Assembly (NCBI GenBank): GCA_035552595.1
Contig: DASZKZ010000086.1
Coordinates: 1 to 19,261, forward strand
Direction of reading: 5' to 3'
Length of the DNA: 19,261 nucleotides
DNA from: Aeolococcus sp035552595
Lineage (GTDB): Bacteria; Chloroflexota; Dormibacteria; Aeolococcales; Aeolococcaceae
Below the pieces are notes generated by a model. The model had not been told where the DNA came from. It did no database searches and saw only the letters and a list, made by a program, of their open reading frames with translations. Both the position numbers and the translations under genes were made by a program. Shown here piece by piece: positions 6,997-13,883 of the stretch (within the stretch, counting starts at the first letter, position 1; each line of letters starts with the position of its first letter).

Positions 6997-8162
6997 GGGC
7001 AGGAGTAGCGGAACGAACGGGCGATCTGGCGCGCGGCGGGTTTGAGGATGTGCAGGGTCATGGTGCCGTTGACCGTCTGGGAGCCCTGCAACCTCCACGC
7101 CTCGACCAGCTGGAACGAGCCCTCGTTGGATCGGATGGGAAGCGAGGTGTCGGCGGTCAGCTCGCCGTCGCTCTGCTCCCAGCGGTACACCAGCGTTCCC
7201 ACACCGCTGAGCGATCCCCGCGCCACGAAGACGAAGGTGGTGTTGCATGCGCCCGTCTTCGGCGTGACGGTGACAGCGGCATCGGAGCCGATCCGCAGGG
7301 GGGCATCCGGGAGCGGCGCATTGTGACCCATGGCCACGATCAGCGCCGCGACGACCGCGGCCGCCACCACCACCATGGCGGCCAGCGCTGCGAAGAGCCT
7401 CCGCCGCCGCCTGACCGGTGCGGCCTGAGCCGGCTGCGGCGGGGATGCGGCGTTCCGGGCGTCCGCCGCCCCGGCCCCGCCAGCCAGCTCCTCGCGAAGG
7501 TGTGCGGCATCCAGGAAGCCCGCGCCCACCGCAGTGGCCTCGAGCGTGCGGCGCACCGCCTGGTACGGCGGGCCCGCGTCGCCGAGCAGATCGAGGCCGA
7601 GGCGCGCCGCCTCCTGGACATCGTTCTGTGGACCGGATCCCGACGGTGCCGCCGCCGCGCAGATGGCCAGCTCCGCGAGGCGGCTCCGGCCGTCGGCCTC
7701 GATGACCACCGTGTCGGGGCCGACGCGACCGTGGAACAGCCCGCTGCCATGGAGCGCCACCAGCCCCGTGAGAGCGTCGTCGAGAACGGCCATGGCGCGC
7801 TCCGCCGGCAGCGCTCCGCGCTCCAGCACGGAGGCCAGGGTGGGTGCGTCCGACCATTCGGCGACGAGACGGAGAGCGCCGCCGTCATCGACCAGGTCAT
7901 ACACGGCCAGCAGGTGAGGGTCGCGCAGCTGCGCCGCCTGGCGGCCGATCGCGCCCAGGCGGTCGACGAGGCCGGACGTCGCCGCCAGGTCGGCACGGAT
8001 GTCCTCCACGGTGACCTGGCGGCCGCTGCGCAGGTAGCGGCCGGCGCGGATGGTGCCCCCCCAGCCCTCGCGCAGCACCTCCCCGACCTCGTACTCGGAG
8101 CTGTCCTCCTCCGGCCCGGCGATGTCGTCGCCGTGACCGGGGGGATCAGGGATAGATGCCAC
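6993..8162 (-). CDS. Membrane-anchored pseudokinase with extracytoplasmic Ig-like domain
   Basis: Protein of 389 aa. Residues about 24-227 follow the Ser/Thr kinase fold but have lost its catalytic residues: the glycine loop is reduced to EGWGGT (32-37), the ATP-binding Lys position reads VTVED (50-54), the HRDxKPxN loop is HGRVGPDT (144-151) and DFG is AEL (163-165). A Pro-rich linker and RRRRR (251-255) precede one transmembrane helix (about 256-278). The outer domain (279-389) looks like a beta-sandwich, with RWEQSDGEL and Cys306/Cys388 possibly in a disulfide. The likely start is GTG 8162, overlapping the glutamate dehydrogenase end by 17 nt, because the kinase fold already begins near residue 24. 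Its end overlaps the flippase start. Mycobacterial MviN (MurJ) joins a flippase, a pseudokinase and an ectodomain in one chain; here they are two coupled genes. I infer a scaffold or regulator of the flippase, not an active kinase. Confidence 0.8.
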   Translation of the reverse strand: MASIPDPPGHGDDIAGPEEDSSEYEVGEVLREGWGGTIRAGRYLRSGRQVTVEDIRADLAATSGLVDRLGAIGRQAAQLRDPHLLAVYDLVDDGGALRLVAEWSDAPTLASVLERGALPAERAMAVLDDALTGLVALHGSGLFHGRVGPDTVVIEADGRSRLAELAICAAAAPSGSGPQNDVQEAARLGLDLLGDAGPPYQAVRRTLEATAVGAGFLDAAHLREELAGGAGAADARNAASPPQPAQAAPVRRRRRLFAALAAMVVVAAAVVAALIVAMGHNAPLPDAPLRIGSDAAVTVTPKTGACNTTFVFVARGSLSGVGTLVYRWEQSDGELTADTSLPIRSNEGSFQLVEAWRLQGSQTVNGTMTLHILKPAARQIARSFRYSCP

Positions 8163-9420
8163 GGACGGCGGTGGCGTCGGCGACGCGTTTCACCGCCACG
8201 AGGTAGGCACCGAGACGCAGGGACACCTGGTGCAGATCGGCCTGCTCGCACATCTGCGCAAATGCCCGCCGCAGGATGCGCTCGAGCTGCCGGTTGATCT
8301 CGCCCTCCTCCCAGAAGAACGACTGCAGGTCCTGCACCCACTCGAAGTAGGAGACGGTCACGCCGCCGGCGTTGGCGAGGATGTCGGGAACGACCACGAT
8401 CCCGCGGCGCTCGAGCATGAGGTCGGCATCCGGCGTGGTCGGCCCGTTGGCGCCCTCGATGATCACCGACGCCTGGATGCGGCCGGCGTTGCGCGCGGTG
8501 ATCTGGTTCTCCGTCGCCGCGGGGACGAGGACGTCCACCGGCAGCTCGAGGAGCTCGCTGTTGCTGATGGCTCGCGAGCCCGCGAACCCGGCGACCGCTC
8601 CCGTGCTGCGGCGATGCTCGAGCAGAGCGGGGACGTCGAGACCGGCCGGGCTGTACACGGCCCCGGCCACGTCGGACACCGCACAGATCGTGAAGCCTCG
8701 TTCGGCCATCAGCTGGGCGCTGACGCTGCCCACGTTGCCGAATCCCTGCACGGCGACGGTGGTGGCCGCGGGGTCGCGCTGGAGCCGCTCGCAGATCTCG
8801 ATGGCGGAGATGGTCACGCCGCGGCCGGTGGCGCTGGGGCGCCCTTCGCTGCCCCCGATGTCGAGCGGCTTTCCCGTGACCACCGCGGGGATGGAGTAGC
8901 CGGCCTCCATGGAGATGGTGTCCATGATCCACGCCATCACCTCGGCGTTGGTGTTCATGTCGGGCGCGGGGATGTCCGAGTCGGGACCGATGAGCAGGCT
9001 GATCTCGCTGGCGAACCGCCGCGTCAGGCGTTCCAGCTCACGGTGGCTCAGCTTGCGTGGATCGACCACGACTCCGCCCTTGGCGCCACCGTACGGGATG
9101 TTCATCAACGCGCACTTCCAGGTCATCCACATGGCCAGCGCCTTGACCTCCTCGAGGCTGGTCTGCGCGTGGAACCGGATTCCGCCCTTGGCCGGCCCCC
9201 TGGTGGTGTTGTGCTGCACCCGGTAGCCCTCGAACACCTGCAGCGAGCCGTCGTCCATCTTCACGGGGAACCGCACCAGCAGCTCGCGGCGCACCTCGCG
9301 CAGCACCGCGCGCAGCCCTGGCGAGAGATTGAGGATCTGGGCGGCGTTGTCGAACTGCCGCTGCGCGTTCAGCCAGGGGTCGTCGGCGGAGAGCAGAGGA
9401 GCCGTCGCCGTCGCGGTCAC
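8146..9420 (-). CDS. Glutamate dehydrogenase (Glu/Leu/Phe/Val dehydrogenase family)
   Basis: Protein of 424 aa, the size of hexameric GudB/RocG-type enzymes. It interconverts glutamate and 2-oxoglutarate plus ammonia with NAD(P). Seen: RGPAKGGIRFH (74-84), catalytic Lys114 in PYGGAKGGV, PAPDMNT (151-157) with the conserved Asp, Rossmann loop GFGNVG (226-231), an Asp (about 250) ending the second strand of the nucleotide fold (suggesting NAD preference), and the C-terminal PDILANAGGVTVSYFEWVQ signature. The start is GTG 9420: TAGTCT lies 6 nt upstream with no SD, indicating a leaderless message. It is the first gene of a three-gene unit with the pseudokinase and flippase, and overlaps the former by 17 nt. 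The family also contains leucine and phenylalanine dehydrogenases, but length and motifs favour glutamate. Confidence 0.93.
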   Translation of the reverse strand: MTATATAPLLSADDPWLNAQRQFDNAAQILNLSPGLRAVLREVRRELLVRFPVKMDDGSLQVFEGYRVQHNTTRGPAKGGIRFHAQTSLEEVKALAMWMTWKCALMNIPYGGAKGGVVVDPRKLSHRELERLTRRFASEISLLIGPDSDIPAPDMNTNAEVMAWIMDTISMEAGYSIPAVVTGKPLDIGGSEGRPSATGRGVTISAIEICERLQRDPAATTVAVQGFGNVGSVSAQLMAERGFTICAVSDVAGAVYSPAGLDVPALLEHRRSTGAVAGFAGSRAISNSELLELPVDVLVPAATENQITARNAGRIQASVIIEGANGPTTPDADLMLERRGIVVVPDILANAGGVTVSYFEWVQDLQSFFWEEGEINRQLERILRRAFAQMCEQADLHQVSLRLGAYLVAVKRVADATAVRGIYP

Positions 9421-9426
9421 GCAGGG

Positions 9427-9432
9427 AGACTA
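9427..9432 (-). promoter_or_regulatory. -10 element (TAGTCT), leaderless glutamate dehydrogenase promoter
   Basis: Read on the minus strand, TAGTCT ends 6 nt before the GTG start at 9420. It shares a 56-nt intergenic region with the divergent rhodanese promoter; only 32 nt separate the two -10 boxes, so the polymerase sites must overlap or compete. Confidence 0.6.
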
Positions 9433-9464
9433 GCAGCCCGGGATCGATGCGAACAGGTGATCCC

Positions 9465-9470
9465 TATACT
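9465..9470 (+). promoter_or_regulatory. -10 element (TATACT), leaderless rhodanese promoter
   Basis: TATACT, one base from the TATAAT consensus, ends 6 nt before the ATG at 9477. No SD is present. This is the clearest -10 box in the window. Confidence 0.68.
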
Positions 9471-9476
9471 CGCGCC

Positions 9477-9794
9477 ATGGCCATCCAGGGAGAGGCGACG
9501 CCCCAGCAGGCACATGACGCGGTCGGTGCCGGAGACGCCGTGATCGTCGACGTCCGCGAGGCGTGGGAGTGGGAGCAGCAGCGTATCGCGGGCGCCGTTC
9601 TCATCCCGCTGGCGGAGGTGCCCGACCGTCTCGACGAGATCCCCGCCGACCGCGACGTCTACGTCCACTGCCGCCTCGGCGGACGGAGTGCCAGGGCTGT
9701 CGAGTTCCTCCACGAGCACGGAAGGCCACGGGCGATCAACATCGTCGGAGGCATCGAGGGCTGGCAGGAGGCCGGGCTCCCCATCGAGGGCTGA
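9477..9794 (+). CDS. Single-domain rhodanese (thiosulfate/persulfide sulfurtransferase)
   Basis: Protein of 105 aa, typical of GlpE/PspE-size single-domain rhodaneses. VIVDVREAWEWEQQRIAGA (22-40) is the CH2A-like region, and the active-site loop is CRLGGRS (65-71), with Cys65 able to carry a persulfide and the final Arg/Ser conserved; GGIEGWQEAGLP is the usual C-terminal signature. It probably transfers sulfane sulfur in the cytosol. An ATG 30 nt further upstream was set aside because the TATACT box would then lie inside the gene. It is divergent from glutamate dehydrogenase and ends just before a hairpin shared with the converging small membrane gene. Confidence 0.92.
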   Translation: MAIQGEATPQQAHDAVGAGDAVIVDVREAWEWEQQRIAGAVLIPLAEVPDRLDEIPADRDVYVHCRLGGRSARAVEFLHEHGRPRAINIVGGIEGWQEAGLPIEG

Positions 9795-9803
9795 GGCTCG
9801 CCG

Positions 9804-9825
9804 GCCGGGGCGCTCAGCGCCCGGC
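9804..9825. terminator. GC-rich hairpin between converging genes
   Basis: The 5' arm (9804-9813) pairs with the 3' arm (9817-9825) around a TCA loop, with nine base pairs and one bulged G. There is no T-run on either side, so a classical intrinsic terminator is not fully met, but its place between two converging stop codons suggests a bidirectional terminator. The loop TCA is itself the TGA stop of the minus-strand small membrane gene. Confidence 0.5.
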
Positions 9826-10083
9826 GATGACGAGCACGAGCAGCAGGATCAGGCCGGCGACCACGACCGCCACCGCCAGCGCGGTGAGCAGCGCGCGCGC
9901 CGGGGCGGAGCGCCCGGCGGACCGCGGCACCGTGACCACGGGAGTGCCGGCGCCGGGGCGGGCCGGCGGCGGAGCCAGCGGCGGCACCGGCTCCATGGCG
10001 GCCTCCGGCGTCCACGGGCGCGACGTGGGCACCTCGTCGCCGGGCTCCGGGACGTCCTCCGCGCCCTCGTGCTCCCCGTTCAT
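9814..10083 (-). CDS. Small tail-anchored membrane protein, unknown function
   Basis: Protein of 89 aa with no family I recognise. Residues 1-30 are acidic (EHEGAEDVPEPGDE), 31-60 are rich in Pro and Ala, RSAGRSAPAR is basic, and 66-87 is one strongly hydrophobic helix ending in AGR. This suggests a cytoplasmic N-terminus with a C-terminal membrane anchor. Support for a real gene: a TAGGGT -10-like box 9 nt before the ATG, an ordered acidic-basic-hydrophobic layout rather than a shadow-like composition, and exact placement between the flanking genes. It is divergent from the 277-aa polytopic membrane protein, with 60 nt between their starts, so the two may be co-regulated. Confidence 0.65.
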   Translation of the reverse strand: MNGEHEGAEDVPEPGDEVPTSRPWTPEAAMEPVPPLAPPPARPGAGTPVVTVPRSAGRSAPARALLTALAVAVVVAGLILLLVLVIAGR

Positions 10084-10092
10084 TGGCTGGGC

Positions 10093-10098
10093 ACCCTA
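10093..10098 (-). promoter_or_regulatory. -10 element (TAGGGT), leaderless promoter of the small membrane gene
   Basis: On the minus strand TAGGGT ends 9 nt before the ATG at 10083. No SD is seen. The G-rich core makes it one of the weaker members of the set. Confidence 0.45.
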
Positions 10099-10131
10099 GC
10101 GCAGCGCGCCGTTCCCCGACAGGGCCCTGCG

Positions 10132-10137
10132 TACCAT
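10132..10137 (+). promoter_or_regulatory. -10 element (TACCAT), leaderless promoter of the 277-aa membrane gene
   Basis: TACCAT ends 6 nt before the GTG at 10144 and has no SD after it. It decides the start: an in-frame reading open far upstream would otherwise run across the small gene and the rhodanese. Confidence 0.55.
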
Positions 10138-10143
10138 CGCGCC

Positions 10144-10977
10144 GTGCCGCCACCCTCCCTCCCCGACCTGGCCCCGCTGGCGGGCCTGCTGGTCCTGCTC
10201 GAGCTGGCCGTGGGCACGGTCACGGTGAGCGCCGCGCTCGATCAGGTGGGCCGGGTGGGCCGTGGCTTTGCCGGCACCACGGCGGCGATCTGCGCGCTCA
10301 TCATGGGAGCCGACCTGCTGGTGCTGTCGGGCGCGTCCGACGTGGGCACGCTGCTCCACCGGGCGCAGAACGGCGCCGCGGTGGCCACCCTCGCGCACTG
10401 CGCGGTGGCCTTCGCCTGCCTGCTGGTCGTCGACTCCCTGTTCGCGGTGGTGGGAACCGAGGTCGCCCGCCGGGTGGTGGCGGCGGCCACCGTCGCTCTG
10501 GGGGTGGTCACCGTGGTCGCGGCGGCGGCGGCGATCGGCCCCGCGCTGGGCAGCACCGGTGCCGCGCTCCTTGCCTTTCTCTCCTCGGCCCTGCTCGGGG
10601 GCAGCGCTCTGGCCGGCATGCTCCTCGGACACTGGTATCTGGTCACCCCGAGCATGTCGTTTCGCCCGCTGCGCCTGTCCATCTACACCGTGTTCGGAGC
10701 GGTGGCGATCGACTGCGCGGTCATCGCCATCGCGCTGCTGAGCAATGCCGGCAGCCGCGACCGCCTTCTGTCCGGCGACCAGGCCTACCTGTTCTGGCTG
10801 CTGGTGATCGGCTCCGGGGTTCTCTTCACCGCCGGCGTCAGCGCGTTCACCCTCTACTTCGCGCGCATTCGAGCCAATCAGCCCGCGACGGCGATGCTGT
10901 ACGTGCTGATCATCACCGTGGTGATGGGATTGGTGCCGGCGCATCTCCTGTACCTGCTCACCGGTGTCGGGGTGTGA
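10144..10977 (+). CDS. Polytopic membrane protein of unknown family
   Basis: Protein of 277 aa with about eight predicted hydrophobic helices (roughly 12-32, 43-62, 78-103, 110-133, 138-162, 178-200, 214-240, 249-273). The most family-like segment is LLGHWYLVTPSMSFRPLRL (160-178), at the end of helix 5, in which His163, Trp164 and Tyr165 are candidates for a cofactor or proton site. I cannot assign a function. GTG 10144 is chosen because TACCAT lies 6 nt upstream and the first helix follows directly. The gene is divergent from the 89-aa tail-anchored protein and converges on the EamA transporter, with 9 nt between stops. It could be a transporter or a membrane redox subunit; neither is shown. 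Confidence 0.75.
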   Translation: MPPPSLPDLAPLAGLLVLLELAVGTVTVSAALDQVGRVGRGFAGTTAAICALIMGADLLVLSGASDVGTLLHRAQNGAAVATLAHCAVAFACLLVVDSLFAVVGTEVARRVVAAATVALGVVTVVAAAAAIGPALGSTGAALLAFLSSALLGGSALAGMLLGHWYLVTPSMSFRPLRLSIYTVFGAVAIDCAVIAIALLSNAGSRDRLLSGDQAYLFWLLVIGSGVLFTAGVSAFTLYFARIRANQPATAMLYVLIITVVMGLVPAHLLYLLTGVGV

Positions 10978-10986
10978 GCGGCGCCA

Positions 10987-11922
10987 CTAGGGGTGGTCCA
11001 CAGGCATGGCCGGCACGGAGCGCAACGACGTCGCCAGCCCGGCGAGGATGAGCACCCCGCCGGCCACCGTCGGCAGGGTGAGCGGCTGACCGAGGATGAG
11101 CAGCGCGAGCAGCGCCGCCAGCGGAGGCTCGCCCAGAAAGGACAGGGACACGGTGCTCGCCGGCAGCCGTCGCAGCGTCCAGTTGAAGACCGTGTGACCA
11201 CCGACCGTGCAGATGGCCGCGAGGCCCAGGCACGCGATCAGGGTACGCAGGCTGGGTGCGTGCAGGCTGCCGCCGACCGTGGCCGCGCCGGCCGCTGCCG
11301 CGCTGACCACCGCGTAGACCACCGCGGAGTACCCGGCCACCCCGCCCCGGTCCCGCCGCGCCCGCCCGATGAGCAGGTACCCGGCCAGCGCCACCCCCCC
11401 GGCCAGGGCCAGCAGGTCGCCCTCCAGGGCCCTGCCACCGGCCCCCAGCCCGCCGGCGCAGGTGACCACCGTGCCGCACAGCGCCAGGGCGATGCCGGCG
11501 ATCATGCGGGTGTGGATGGCGTCGCCGTGGAGGCGCGCTCCCAGCGGTGCCACGATCAGGGGGTGCAGGGAGACCAGGAGGACGCTGGCCGCCACCGACG
11601 TGTAGGCCAGCGAGGCCGTCCAGGTGAGGAAGTGGACGGCGAGCAGCCCTCCCGCGAGCGCCACCAGGAGGACATCCCGGCGCGATCCGCCGACGGCGCC
11701 CCGACGCAGCTGAGGCAGCGCCCAGGGCGCCAGCAGTCCCACCGCCAGGGCCATGCGCAGCCACACCACCGTGGCGGCATCGCTGCCCGCCTCCCGGATG
11801 AGGATGGCCGACACCGACACCGCCACCGTGGCGCCGATGAGCGCGAGCAGCGCCGCGCGGTGGCGCCGGACGGACTCGGCGTCCACGAGCGTCGCTCCCG
11901 GGACCGGGACCGAGGTGCTCAC
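10987..11922 (-). CDS. EamA-family (DMT superfamily) transporter
   Basis: Protein of 311 aa with ten hydrophobic segments arranged as two five-helix repeats, the layout of EamA/RhaT/YdcZ-like drug and metabolite transporters. Typical EamA features are VWLRMALAVGLLAPWAL after helix 2, SLAYTSVAASVLLVSLHPLIVAPL closing the first repeat, and VSLSFLGEPPLAALLALLILGQPLT in the second. Members usually export amino acids or other small metabolites; the substrate cannot be told. The start is GTG 11922, with TACACT 8 nt upstream, so the gene appears to have its own leaderless promoter in the 28-nt gap after the ABC-F gene. Confidence 0.9.
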   Translation of the reverse strand: MSTSVPVPGATLVDAESVRRHRAALLALIGATVAVSVSAILIREAGSDAATVVWLRMALAVGLLAPWALPQLRRGAVGGSRRDVLLVALAGGLLAVHFLTWTASLAYTSVAASVLLVSLHPLIVAPLGARLHGDAIHTRMIAGIALALCGTVVTCAGGLGAGGRALEGDLLALAGGVALAGYLLIGRARRDRGGVAGYSAVVYAVVSAAAAGAATVGGSLHAPSLRTLIACLGLAAICTVGGHTVFNWTLRRLPASTVSLSFLGEPPLAALLALLILGQPLTLPTVAGGVLILAGLATSLRSVPAMPVDHP

Positions 11923-11930
11923 GGCCGCAC

Positions 11931-11936
11931 AGTGTA
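11931..11936 (-). promoter_or_regulatory. -10 element (TACACT), leaderless EamA promoter
   Basis: On the minus strand TACACT ends 8 nt before the GTG at 11922. It lies in the 28-nt gap after the ABC-F stop. Any -35 would fall inside the ABC-F coding end. Confidence 0.5.
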
Positions 11937-11950
11937 GAAACCGGCCGGGT

Positions 11951-13861
11951 TCAGCCCGACCCGGCCGCCGCCTCCCAGCGCTCGTAGAGCTCGGCGAGCG
12001 CGCCGCTGAGCCGATCGTGCTCCCGGCCCGCCTCGGCTCCGCTCTCGACGTCGGCGAACGTCTCCGGGTCGAGCAGGCGGTTGCGCGCCACCTTCAGCTC
12101 CGCCTCGGTGGAGGCGATCTCCTCTTCCAGGCGGCGCACCTCTCTCGAGCCCGTCGCGGCCGGCCGCGGAGCGTCGGCGGAGCGGGCACCCCGGGCGCCG
12201 GCGCCGGCGCTCCTGGCCTCACGCTCGCGGTCACGGCGCTCTCGCTCGCGCACCCGGAGCAGGTCGGTGTACCCGCCCAGGACCTCCCGGATGCCGCCCT
12301 CCTCGACCGCCCAGGTGCGCGTGGCCACGACGTCGATGAGAGCCCGGTCGTGGGTGACCAGCACGACCGCGCCGCCATATCCGATCAGAGCCCGTTCCAG
12401 CACCTCCTGGGCGGGGATGTCGAGGTGGTTGGTGGGCTCGTCGAGGAGGAGGAGGTTGGTCTCCTCGAGCGCCACCTTGCCGAGCAGCAGCCGGGCCCGC
12501 TCGCCGCCGCTGAGGTCGGCGACCAGCTTGTGGACGTCGTCGCCGCTGAAGAGCAGTGCCCCGAGCACCGTGCGCGCCCTCTCCGCGCCCACCGGGTGGT
12601 CGGCGAGGAGGTCCTCCATGACGGTGCTCTGGTCGTCGGTGGAATAGGCGCTGGCCACGGGCTCGTCGCCGTCGCGGCCCAGATCCTGGCGGTAGAGACG
12701 CCGGTGGGTCCGCGGCCCCAGGGTGATCCGGCCGCTCACCGGGGGCAGCTCTCCGGCGAGGGTGTGCAGCAGCGTGGACTTGCCGCTTCCGTTCGGTCCC
12801 ACCACGGCGATGCGCTCGCCGGGGGCGATGCTGAGGGGCCGCACGCGCAGCAGCGTCGAGCCACCGCGACCCACCTCGAGCTCGCTGGTCTTGAGAAGGA
12901 TCTGCGAGCCGGGAGCGGTGGCGAAGCGCAGCCGGGGGCGGCGGTCGCGGGGCGGGGCGACCACGCGCTCGATGCGGTCGAGCTGCTTCTGCCGGCCGCG
13001 CGCTTCCTTGGCGCGCTGCCCCGCTTTGTACTTGCGGATGAACTCCTCCTGATGGGTGATGTGCGCCTGCTGCGATTCGAACTCCTTGAGGCGGCGCGCC
13101 CGGCGCTCGATCCTCAGCCGTGCGTACTGGGTGTAGTTGCCGGGGTACTCCTCGGCGACCCCGTGACCGAGCTCGAGCACCGACGTGCACACCCGGTCGA
13201 GGAAGCGGCGGTCGTGAGAGACGAGCACGAAGGTCGAGCGCACCTCGGCCATGAACTCCTCGAGCCATTCGATGGAGGCCAGGTCGAGATGGTTGGTGGG
13301 CTCGTCGATGAGCAGCAGATCGGCGTCCGCGATGAGCAGCTTGGCCAGCTCGACGCGGCGCTTCTGGCCGCCGCTCAGCTGCCGCGGATCGCGCGCCTGC
13401 AGGCTCTCGTCGATGCCGAGCCCTCCCAGGGCCTCTCGGGCGCGCGCCTCGACGTCGTAGCCGCCGGCGTCCTGATAGGCGTGCTGCAGCTCGCCGTACT
13501 GGGCCATGATCGCGTCGAGGTTGCCCGGCTGGGTGCCCATGGCCGCCTCCAGCCGGCTCAGCTCCGCATGCACCGCGAGGAGGTCGGCGCGCGAGGCCAG
13601 CACCTCGTCCAGAACGGTGGCGCCGATCGGCTCCGGGGTGTCCTGGGGGAGGTGCACGACGCGCAGGTCGCGAGGGCGTTCGACGACACCCTCACTGGGT
13701 TCCAGCGCCCCCCCGATGACGTTCAGCACCGACGTCTTCCCGGCGCCGTTGGCGCCCACCACGGCGAGCCGGTCGCGCGGCTCGATGCGCAGGGTGATGC
13801 CGCGCACGACGACCTCGGCGCCGTAGGCGACGGCGACGTCCTCGAGGGAGAGAAGAGGCAT
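11951..13861 (-). CDS. ABC-F family ATPase (Uup/EttA-like, ribosome-associated)
   Basis: Protein of 636 aa with two ABC domains and no membrane segment, which is the ABC-F layout; members bind the ribosomal E site and affect translation or antibiotic sensitivity. First domain: Walker A GANGAGKT (36-43), signature LSGGQ (162-166), Walker B with DEPTNHLD (186-193) and the switch His in SHDRR. The basic helical linker (about 242-310, EESQQ-like KEFESQQAHITHQEEFIRKYKAGQ region) is the P-site tRNA interaction motif. Second domain: Walker A GPNGSGKS (355-362), signature LSGGE (450-454), DEPTNHLD (474-481). A charged coiled-coil tail (about 540-632, RRLEEEIASTEAELKVARNRLL) resembles Uup. The gene starts 22 nt after the lipoprotein gene with no clear SD or -10, so it is probably part of that operon. 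Resistance versus housekeeping role is not decided. Confidence 0.93.
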   Translation of the reverse strand: MPLLSLEDVAVAYGAEVVVRGITLRIEPRDRLAVVGANGAGKTSVLNVIGGALEPSEGVVERPRDLRVVHLPQDTPEPIGATVLDEVLASRADLLAVHAELSRLEAAMGTQPGNLDAIMAQYGELQHAYQDAGGYDVEARAREALGGLGIDESLQARDPRQLSGGQKRRVELAKLLIADADLLLIDEPTNHLDLASIEWLEEFMAEVRSTFVLVSHDRRFLDRVCTSVLELGHGVAEEYPGNYTQYARLRIERRARRLKEFESQQAHITHQEEFIRKYKAGQRAKEARGRQKQLDRIERVVAPPRDRRPRLRFATAPGSQILLKTSELEVGRGGSTLLRVRPLSIAPGERIAVVGPNGSGKSTLLHTLAGELPPVSGRITLGPRTHRRLYRQDLGRDGDEPVASAYSTDDQSTVMEDLLADHPVGAERARTVLGALLFSGDDVHKLVADLSGGERARLLLGKVALEETNLLLLDEPTNHLDIPAQEVLERALIGYGGAVVLVTHDRALIDVVATRTWAVEEGGIREVLGGYTDLLRVRERERRDREREARSAGAGARGARSADAPRPAATGSREVRRLEEEIASTEAELKVARNRLLDPETFADVESGAEAGREHDRLSGALAELYERWEAAAGSG

Positions 13862-13883
13862 GGGCTAGGCGGCGCTCACGTCA

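Noticed and set aside
6993..8162. Active Ser/Thr protein kinase
   Set aside because: The Lys, HRD and DFG positions are all replaced, so catalysis by the usual mechanism is not supported.
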